Shown here: positions 13,222 through 18,686 of the stretch, in pieces
Layout of the letters: every line of letters begins with the position of its first letter
How positions within the stretch are numbered: position 1 is the first letter of the stretch
From: Ruminococcus flavefaciens
GTDB taxonomy: Bacteria > Bacillota > Clostridia > Oscillospirales > Ruminococcaceae
Reading direction: 5' to 3'
NCBI GenBank assembly: GCA_002309635.1
Contig: DBXO01000051.1
Coordinates: forward strand, 1-18,686
DNA length: 18,686 bases
Made by a program: the position numbers and the translations under genes
Notes under the pieces: model-generated
Told to the model about the DNA's origin: nothing
Seen by the model: the letters and a program-made list of their open reading frames with translations, nothing else
The model's database searches: none

Positions 13222-16200
13222 TCACGCCTCCTTTCTTATAAGCTCAAAGGCTTCTATCTCAGCCTTTTCATGCGGTACTCCTGACAGTTCAAGAGACCTG
13301 ACTGTTTTCTGTATCTTTGCATAATCATGCGGGATTATCTTCTTGAAGCACGGCAGATAGCGCTCAAATTCGGCAAGTATAGCCTTTGCCTTTTCAGAGC
13401 CTGTAGCCTCTGCATGCTCGGTGATGATAGTTTTCAGCTCTGCGATATCGACCTCGTTTTCAACAGCTTCAAGTGAAACGAGAGCCTTGTTAAGACGTGT
13501 ATAGAGGTCGTGCTTCTCATCGAGAACATATGCGATTCCGCCGGACATTCCAGCAGCAAAGTTCTTTCCGGTGCCTCCGAGGATTACTGCTCGTCCGCCT
13601 GTCATATACTCGCAGCCGTGGTCGCCCACGCCCTCACAGACTGCAACAGCTCCCGAATTTCTTACGCAGAAGCGCTCTCCTGCTATTCCACTGATGAAGG
13701 CCTTACCTGATGTCGCACCATAGAGCGCAACATTTCCGACGATGATGTTCTCGTCAGCCTTGAAAGCTGAGTTTTCAGGCGGGTAGAGCACAAGTCTGCC
13801 GCCCGAAAGGCCCTTGCCGAAGTAGTCGTTGCTGTCGCCGCAAAGCTCAAGAGTAAGTCCCTTTGGTACAAAAGCGCCGAAGGACTGTCCGCCGCTGCCT
13901 GTACACTTTACGGTAAATGTATCGTCTGCAAGTGCGTTTTCACCGTGGATTCGGGTTATCTCAGCACCTGTGAGAGTTCCGACAGAGCGGTCTGTATTCA
14001 CAACGTCAATGGAGATACTCTTGGAAGTGCCGTTTTTAAGTGCAGCTCCCAACTTCTTTATTATAACACGGCGGTCTATGGTGCTGTCAAGCTCAAAATC
14101 AAAAATATCTGCTGAGTCGAAGTGTGTTTTTTCATTTGTCTGATTGCTTGCAAGTATGTTTGCAAAATCTATATTCTTTTCAGCTGCACTCGATTTGGTT
14201 TTAAGAAGGTCTGTGCGTCCCACAAGCTCGTCAACTGTGCGTATTCCCAGCTTTGCCATATACTCACGTAGCTCCTGTGCGATGAAGTGCATAAAATTAA
14301 CTATATACTCGGGCTTGCCGCGGAAACGCTTGCGAAGCTCGGGATTCTGTGTTGCTATGCCCATTGGACATGTGTCAAGATTGCATACTCTCATCATAAC
14401 ACAGCCCATAGTTACCAGCGGAGCTGTTGCGAAGCCGAACTCCTCAGCACCGAGAAGAGCAGCAACAAGTACGTCACGTCCTGTCATAAGCTTTCCGTCT
14501 GTCTCTATGCGTACTCTTGAACGGAGGCCGTTGAGCATGAGCGTCTGATGTGCTTCAGCAAGTCCGAGCTCCCACGGAAGTCCTGCATTGTAAATTGAGC
14601 TTTTCGGAGCTGCACCCGTTCCGCCGTCATAACCTGAGATGAGTATTACCTGCGCGCCTGCCTTTGCAACACCTGCCGCAACAGTACCCACGCCTGCCTC
14701 AGAAACGAGCTTGACGGAGATACGAGCCTTGTCGTTTGCGTTTTTGAGGTCGTATATGAGCTGTGCAAGATCTTCTATCGAATAGATATCATGGTGCGGC
14801 GGAGGCGAGATAAGTCCCACGCCTGCCGTGGAATGACGTGTCTTTGCTATCCACGGATATACCTTGCCCGAAGGAAGATGTCCGCCCTCACCCGGTTTTG
14901 CGCCCTGTGCCATTTTGATCTGAATCTCCTGTGCGGAAACGAGATACTCGCTTGTTACACCGAAACGTCCGGAAGCAACCTGCTTGATAGCCGAACAGCG
15001 GTCAGACTTGAGTCTTTCTGGACTTTCGCCGCCCTCACCGCTGTTGGACTTACCGCCTATGCTGTTCATAGCAACAGCCATGCACTCATGAGCCTCCTGT
15101 GAAATGGAACCGTAGGACATAGCTCCCGTTTTGAAGCGTCTGCATATGTCTTCAACCGACTCGACTTCGTCAATGGGGATTCCGCCGTTTTCGGGGAAAT
15201 TGAAATCAAGGAGACTTCTGAGCGTGAGTTCGTTGTCCTCACGTGTTATAGCGGCTGTGTAAGCTTTGAATGTATCGTAATTACCTGTCCATGCCGCCTG
15301 CTGGAGAAGGTGGATAGTCTCGGGAGTGTAAAGATGATCTGACTTGCCGCTACGGAGCTTGTGACTGCCTGCACTGGCAATATTCTCGTTTACATTAAGT
15401 CCAAGCGGGTCAAATGCTTCTGTATGGAGCTTTTCTGTACGTCGGCTTATATCGCTGAGGCCGATGCCGCCGATACGGCTGACTGTTCCAGAAAAATAGC
15501 TGTCGATAAGCTCCTTTGAAATACCAACGGCTTCAAAGAGTTTGCTGCCCTGATATGACTGTATCGTTGAGATACCCATTTTTGAAGCTATCTTTACTAT
15601 ACCGTGGAGGACTGCTGAATTATAGTCGTCTTCTGCTGCGTAGAAGTCCTTGTCAAGGGTTCCGTCCTCAATAAGTGAGCGGATAGTTTCGTGTGCAAGG
15701 TAAGGATTAACAGCACATGCTCCGTATCCGAGAAGCGCTGCAAAATGATGTACCTCGCGCGGCTCTGCGGACTCAAGTATCATAGCGACTGCGGTGCGCT
15801 TTTTCGTTGAAACGAGATGCTGCTGGAGTGCTGAAACTGCAAGGAGGGACGGTATCGGACAGTGGAACTCGTCCACGCCGCGGTCGGAAAGAATGAGTAT
15901 GGAAGCGCCGTCGCGGTATGCCTTGTCAGCTTCGATGAACAGACGCTCAACAGCTTTTTCAAGCGAAGTACCTATATAATATGTAATCGGGATAACGGCG
16001 CTTTTCAAGCCGTCCCTGTTCAGTGCCTTTATCTTCAGCATATCCGTTTCTGTAAGGATCGGATTCTCGATTTTAAGAACGTGACAGTTCTCGGGGCGCT
16101 CTTCAAGTATATTGCCGTCCTTTCCGATGTAAACGCTTGTATCTGTTACGACCTCCTCACGGATAGCGTCAAATGGCGGATTTGTTACCTGAGCAAAAAG

Positions 16201-17766
16201 CTGACGGAAATAGTTGAAAAGCGGAGGAGACTGCTTGTCAAGAGGCGGAACCGGTATATCACTGCCCATAGAAGCAATAGGCTCTGCGCCTTTTTCAGCC
16301 ATTGGAAGTATACTTGTGCGTATATCCTCGTATGAATAGCCGAATGCCTTTTGCAGCTTTGCAAGCTCGTCAGCTGAGTATGTTTCAACTCCCTTGTTAG
16401 GGATATGCAGGTCGTGGAGACGTACAAGATTAGCGTCAAGCCACTCGCCGTAGGGCTGACGTGAAGCATAGGTGCTCTTTATCTCGTCGTCCTCTATGAT
16501 GCGTCCCTGAACCGTATCAGCAAGAAGCATTTTTCCGGGACGGAGACGATCCTTTTTGATTATCTTTTCCGGAGCTATATCGATACAGCCTGTTTCAGAG
16601 GAAAGTATGAGGAATCCGTCGCTTGTAAAGCAGTATCTTGACGGACGGAGACCGTTCCTGTCAAGTACAGCGCCCATTACATCGCCGTCGGAAAAGAGGA
16701 TGGAAGCGGGACCGTCCCAGGGCTCCATCATGGTAGCGTAGTACTGATAGAGATCGTATTTCGATTTGGAAATTGTCTTGTCATTCTTCCAGGGCTCGGG
16801 AATGGTTATCATAACTGCAAGGGGAAGCGGCATACCCGACATTACCATGAATTCGAGAGCGTTGTCAAGTCTCGCGGAATCCGAACCGTTAACATTTATA
16901 GCTGGAAGTATCTTGTACATATCATTTTTCAAAGCAGCACAGTTCATACTCTCCTCGCGGGCAAGCATTTTGTCGGCATTGCCTGTGATAGTATTTATCT
17001 CGCCGTTATGAACGATAAAGCGGTTTGGGTGCGCCTTCTGCCAGCTCGGATTCGTATTTGTTGAAAAACGTGAATGCACCGTAGCGATAGCGGACTTGAA
17101 GTCACCGCTCTGCAGGTCCTTGTAGAACTTTCTCAGCTCGTCAACGAGAAACATGCCCTTGTATACGATAGTCCTGCTTGAAAGCGAGCAGACATATGTG
17201 TTCTCATTTGAATGCTCGAATTCACGCCTTGCAATAAAAAGCTTTCTGTCGAAATCAAGTCCCTTATTACAGTTCACGGGGCGTTTCACAAAAGCCTGCA
17301 TGATATGGGGCATGCTGCTGAGAGCTTTGTGTCCGAGAATCTCCGATGATACAGGAACCTCTCTCCAGCAGATGAAGTCCATACCGTTCTTTTTTATAAT
17401 GAGCTCGAAGAGCTTCATTGCCTGTCCGCGCTTCATTTCGTTCTGCGGGAAGAAAAACATACCTACACCGAAGTCTCCCCTGCCGCCGATATCGTGACCC
17501 AGCTTTTCCGCTTCACCTATAAAGAAGCTGTATGGCATCTGCACAAGTATACCTACGCCGTCGCCTGTCTTGCATTCGGCGTCCTTGCCGGCTCGGTGCT
17601 CAAGCTTTTCGACGATAGTAAGTGCGCTGTCAACGACATAACGTGACTGCTCGCCTTTGATGTTCACAACTGCGCCGATTCCGCAGTTATCATGTTCAAA
17701 TCTCGGGTCATACAGACCCTGCTGCTCATATGGAGCTTCTTTTCTGAAATTATCCATATTCTTCAC
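13222..17766 (-). CDS. gltB: Glutamate synthase large subunit
   Basis: The GOGAT alpha subunit moves the amide nitrogen of glutamine to 2-oxoglutarate. The 1514-residue length is normal for the bacterial enzyme. After a short propeptide the Ntn nucleophile is Cys28 (FEHDNCGIGAVV). The central and FMN-binding synthase domain has GAMSYGSISQEAHECMA, SGYDGGTGAAP and the [3Fe-4S] motif C1122-X5-C1128-X4-C1133 (CVMMRVCNLDTC). The C-terminal domain shows the glycine-rich parallel beta-helix repeats (GLSGGRLVLYPP, MTGGRAVILGGTGKNFAAGM). The start is uncertain: a GTG at 17766 with AAAGG only 3 bases away, or the ATG at 17757. It is the first gene of the nitrogen operon, downstream of a terminator-bearing leader. 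Confidence 0.97.
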   Translation of the reverse strand: MKNMDNFRKEAPYEQQGLYDPRFEHDNCGIGAVVNIKGEQSRYVVDSALTIVEKLEHRAGKDAECKTGDGVGILVQMPYSFFIGEAEKLGHDIGGRGDFGVGMFFFPQNEMKRGQAMKLFELIIKKNGMDFICWREVPVSSEILGHKALSSMPHIMQAFVKRPVNCNKGLDFDRKLFIARREFEHSNENTYVCSLSSRTIVYKGMFLVDELRKFYKDLQSGDFKSAIATVHSRFSTNTNPSWQKAHPNRFIVHNGEINTITGNADKMLAREESMNCAALKNDMYKILPAINVNGSDSARLDNALEFMVMSGMPLPLAVMITIPEPWKNDKTISKSKYDLYQYYATMMEPWDGPASILFSDGDVMGAVLDRNGLRPSRYCFTSDGFLILSSETGCIDIAPEKIIKKDRLRPGKMLLADTVQGRIIEDDEIKSTYASRQPYGEWLDANLVRLHDLHIPNKGVETYSADELAKLQKAFGYSYEDIRTSILPMAEKGAEPIASMGSDIPVPPLDKQSPPLFNYFRQLFAQVTNPPFDAIREEVVTDTSVYIGKDGNILEERPENCHVLKIENPILTETDMLKIKALNRDGLKSAVIPITYYIGTSLEKAVERLFIEADKAYRDGASILILSDRGVDEFHCPIPSLLAVSALQQHLVSTKKRTAVAMILESAEPREVHHFAALLGYGACAVNPYLAHETIRSLIEDGTLDKDFYAAEDDYNSAVLHGIVKIASKMGISTIQSYQGSKLFEAVGISKELIDSYFSGTVSRIGGIGLSDISRRTEKLHTEAFDPLGLNVNENIASAGSHKLRSGKSDHLYTPETIHLLQQAAWTGNYDTFKAYTAAITREDNELTLRSLLDFNFPENGGIPIDEVESVEDICRRFKTGAMSYGSISQEAHECMAVAMNSIGGKSNSGEGGESPERLKSDRCSAIKQVASGRFGVTSEYLVSAQEIQIKMAQGAKPGEGGHLPSGKVYPWIAKTRHSTAGVGLISPPPHHDIYSIEDLAQLIYDLKNANDKARISVKLVSEAGVGTVAAGVAKAGAQVILISGYDGGTGAAPKSSIYNAGLPWELGLAEAHQTLMLNGLRSRVRIETDGKLMTGRDVLVAALLGAEEFGFATAPLVTMGCVMMRVCNLDTCPMGIATQNPELRKRFRGKPEYIVNFMHFIAQELREYMAKLGIRTVDELVGRTDLLKTKSSAAEKNIDFANILASNQTNEKTHFDSADIFDFELDSTIDRRVIIKKLGAALKNGTSKSISIDVVNTDRSVGTLTGAEITRIHGENALADDTFTVKCTGSGGQSFGAFVPKGLTLELCGDSNDYFGKGLSGGRLVLYPPENSAFKADENIIVGNVALYGATSGKAFISGIAGERFCVRNSGAVAVCEGVGDHGCEYMTGGRAVILGGTGKNFAAGMSGGIAYVLDEKHDLYTRLNKALVSLEAVENEVDIAELKTIITEHAEATGSEKAKAILAEFERYLPCFKKIIPHDYAKIQKTVRSLELSGVPHEKAEIEAFELIRKEA

Positions 17767-17821
17767 TTGCCTTTCAATTAAGTCCGCAAATAAGTCCGAG
17801 CGCCATTGACCGAACTTAAAT

Positions 17822-17862
17822 AAAAAAGACGTTCAAACAGACAGATAGCCTGCTCAAACGTC
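17822..17862 (-). terminator. Promoter-proximal terminator in the gltB leader
   Basis: In the minus direction GACGTTTGAGCAGGC (17862-17848) pairs over 15 bp, including several G-U pairs, with GTCTGTTTGAACGTC (17842-17828), loop TATCT, followed by six T (17827-17822). It begins only about 10 bases after the predicted transcript start and would stop transcription more than 50 bases before gltB. Confidence 0.85.
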
Positions 17863-17869
17863 CTTGTTC
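17856..17869 (-). promoter_or_regulatory. Candidate ANTAR-binding hairpin in the gltB leader
   Basis: In the transcript GAAC and GTTT form a 4-bp stem (one G-U) with hexaloop AAGGAC, which has A at position 1 and G at position 4, the rule reported for ANTAR target loops. Its loop and 3' arm include the first bases of the terminator's 5' arm, so the two structures exclude each other. The next hairpin (loop TATCT) does not show the A1/G4 rule, so the usual two-hairpin motif is only half supported here. Confidence 0.55.
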
Positions 17870-17878
17870 TTGTTTATA

Positions 17879-17907
17879 ATCTTAGCACTTTAAACCGGCA
17901 TTGTCAA
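17879..17907 (-). promoter_or_regulatory. Promoter of the gltB operon
   Basis: Minus strand: a perfect -35 TTGACA (17907-17902), a 17-base spacer and a -10 TAAGAT (17884-17879). The stretch 17908-18030 between this and the amt promoter is AT-rich with A-tracts and shows no gene or clear operator. The leader stretch 17767-17821 has a 7-base direct repeat (CGGACTT) 12 bases apart, of unknown meaning. Confidence 0.8.
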
Positions 17908-18030
17908 GGGGGTTTTCAAAAAAATCCTTAAAAGCGGGTCAAAATCGGCACTTTTGTTAAATTCGCAAGAGCTTTTGGTGTTTAAAGTCTAAAATTTATA
18001 TTGATTTCCGACAAAGTTCAAAAAAAGCTA

Positions 18031-18059
18031 TTGACAAACGGAAACTCATGGACTATAAT
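18031..18059 (+). promoter_or_regulatory. Promoter of amt
   Basis: A perfect -35 TTGACA (18031-18036), a 17-base spacer and a perfect -10 TATAAT (18054-18059). The transcript would start near 18066, just before the first antiterminator hairpin. Such a full-consensus promoter suggests that control is exerted after initiation. Confidence 0.9.
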
Positions 18060-18070
18060 GGCATTGTAAA

Positions 18071-18099
18071 CAGCAAGGGAGCTGCGGATATGGAATCCG
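18071..18099 (+). promoter_or_regulatory. Candidate ANTAR two-hairpin antiterminator, first unit of the amt leader
   Basis: Hairpin 1: CAGC/GCTG with hexaloop AAGGGA (18071-18084), A at position 1 and G at position 4. Hairpin 2 follows directly: CGGAT/ATCCG with loop ATGGA (18085-18099), which also has A first and G fourth but is five bases long unless the closing T-A pair opens. Together they occupy the whole 5' arm of the terminator and leave its lower 3' arm TAGCTCTC unpaired. Confidence 0.65.
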
Positions 18100-18113
18100 T
18101 AGCTCTCTTTTTT
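18076..18113 (+). terminator. First terminator in the amt leader
   Basis: AGGGAGCTGCGGAT (18076-18089) pairs over 14 bp, with two G-U pairs, with ATCCGTAGCTCTCT (18095-18108), followed by six T. It lies about 10 bases after the predicted transcript start and more than 100 bases before the amt start codon. Confidence 0.9.
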
Positions 18114-18131
18114 GGTTTATAGCGCTAATTC

Positions 18132-18172
18132 CATACACAAAGGGGTGTATGATGTACTGAGGTATCAGTGCG
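18132..18172 (+). promoter_or_regulatory. Candidate ANTAR two-hairpin antiterminator, second unit of the amt leader
   Basis: Hairpin 1: CATACAC/GTGTATG, a perfect 7-bp stem with hexaloop AAAGGG (18132-18151), A first and G fourth. Hairpin 2: TGTACTG/CAGTGCG with hexaloop AGGTAT (18153-18172), A first but T fourth. Hairpin 1 uses bases that form the lower 5' arm of the following terminator, so the two exclude each other. Confidence 0.6.
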
Positions 18173-18186
18173 TCGTACACCCTTTT
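18143..18186 (+). terminator. Second terminator-like hairpin in the amt leader
   Basis: An 18-bp unbroken stem, GGGTGTATGATGTACTGA (18143-18160) with TCAGTGCGTCGTACACCC (18165-18182), tetraloop GGTA, including several G-U pairs. Only four T follow, then GAAATTT, so termination may be weaker than at the first hairpin. Confidence 0.65.
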
Positions 18187-18222
18187 GAAATTTATGCTGT
18201 AACTTTTCAAGGAGGTATTTAT

Positions 18223-18686
18223 ATGGACTCTCAGACAATCTTACAACAGGCCATGGACGGAACAAACGGTATAGTCTTTGGCGTATGGTTCCTTATCGGC
18301 GCTGCACTCGTATTCTTTATGCAGGCAGGATTTGCAATGGTGGAGACAGGCTTCACCCGTGCAAAGAATGCAGGCAATATCATCATGAAGAACCTTATGG
18401 ACTTCTGTATCGGTACAGTAGTTTTCATTCTTATAGGCTTCGGTCTTCTCTTCGGTGAGGACCTCGTCGGTATAATCGGACAGCCGGGATTTGATATCTT
18501 CACTTCATACGGTTCATTCGACTGGTCAAACTTCGTATTCAACCTTGTATTCTGTGCAACAACAGCTACTATCGTTTCAGGTGCAATGGCTGAACGTACT
18601 AAATTCTTATCCTACTGTGTTTACTCAGCTATCATCAGTGCAGTCGTTTATCCTATCGAGGCTCACTGGGGCTGGGGCGGCGGCTG
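18223..18686 (+). CDS. amt: Ammonium transporter, N-terminal part (runs off right edge)
   Basis: The first 154 residues of an Amt/MEP family ammonium channel of the cytoplasmic membrane. Diagnostic blocks are FLIGAALVFFMQAGFAMVET, GFTRAKNAGNIIMKNLMDF, FCATTATIVSGAMAERTKF and the start of the HWGWGGG motif. At least four transmembrane helices are visible. AAGGAGG lies 8 bases before the ATG at 18223. It is transcribed away from the gltB operon behind a leader with two terminator units. Whether a PII-type glnK gene follows cannot be seen. Confidence 0.96.
   Translation, partial: MDSQTILQQAMDGTNGIVFGVWFLIGAALVFFMQAGFAMVETGFTRAKNAGNIIMKNLMDFCIGTVVFILIGFGLLFGEDLVGIIGQPGFDIFTSYGSFDWSNFVFNLVFCATTATIVSGAMAERTKFLSYCVYSAIISAVVYPIEAHWGWGGG

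Noticed and set aside
17767..17821. Direct repeat CGGACTT near the gltB start as an operator
   Set aside because: Two 7-base copies 12 bases apart lie downstream of the terminator and far from the promoter; too short to support a binding site claim.

Overview
The window looks like a chromosomal segment of a low-to-moderate GC Firmicute of the Ruminococcus/Oscillospiraceae type. Signs of this are a YlmC/YmxH-family sporulation protein, a HydG [FeFe]-hydrogenase maturase beside a TM1266-type regulator, an ANTAR regulator next to a clostridial-type glutamine synthetase homologue, strong AGGAGG ribosome sites and near-consensus TTGACA-17-TATAAT promoters. The genus is inferred from protein resemblance, not from a database search.

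Left part, minus strand (1-4004). The start of rpsB has its own promoter and a long structured leader. Upstream of it lie a YlmC/YmxH PRC-barrel gene and a 56-residue protein that is almost only a sortase-type sorting signal, with its own promoter and terminator. Next is a four-gene operon read from about 3970 down to 1115: TM1266-type regulator, NUDIX hydrolase, flavin split-barrel protein, HydG. Its leader of about 180 nt contains an intrinsic terminator and a possible competing pairing, so it resembles an attenuator.

Middle, plus strand (4111-6227). This holds a four-cysteine protein with a proline/glutamine-rich tail, a four-helix membrane protein, a tRNA-Leu(UAG) and an orphan PD-(D/E)XK-like protein whose codon use differs from its neighbours. 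Each of the first two genes has its own consensus promoter.

Right part, minus strand (17907-6248). A seven-gene ammonia assimilation cluster runs gltB, gltD, a glnA-like gene, an ANTAR antiterminator, purF, a GNAT gene and asnB. The first six genes are separated by only 3 to 11 bases; asnB follows after 119 bases. Divergent to it is an ammonium transporter gene (amt) that runs off the right edge. Together these cover ammonium uptake, GOGAT, and glutamine use in purine and asparagine synthesis.

The most interesting signal is in the gltB/amt intergenic region. Both transcripts appear to begin with a small hairpin closed by a hexaloop with A at position 1 and G at position 4, which is the recognition rule known for ANTAR proteins. 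In both cases the hairpin overlaps the 5' arm of an intrinsic terminator. The amt leader carries a second such unit. The likely regulator is the ANTAR protein encoded inside the gltB operon. It has lost the phospho-acceptor aspartate of its receiver domain. The adjacent glutamine synthetase homologue has lost several residues that are nearly invariant in active enzymes. A plausible but unproven model is that the altered synthetase senses nitrogen status and controls the antiterminator by protein contact.
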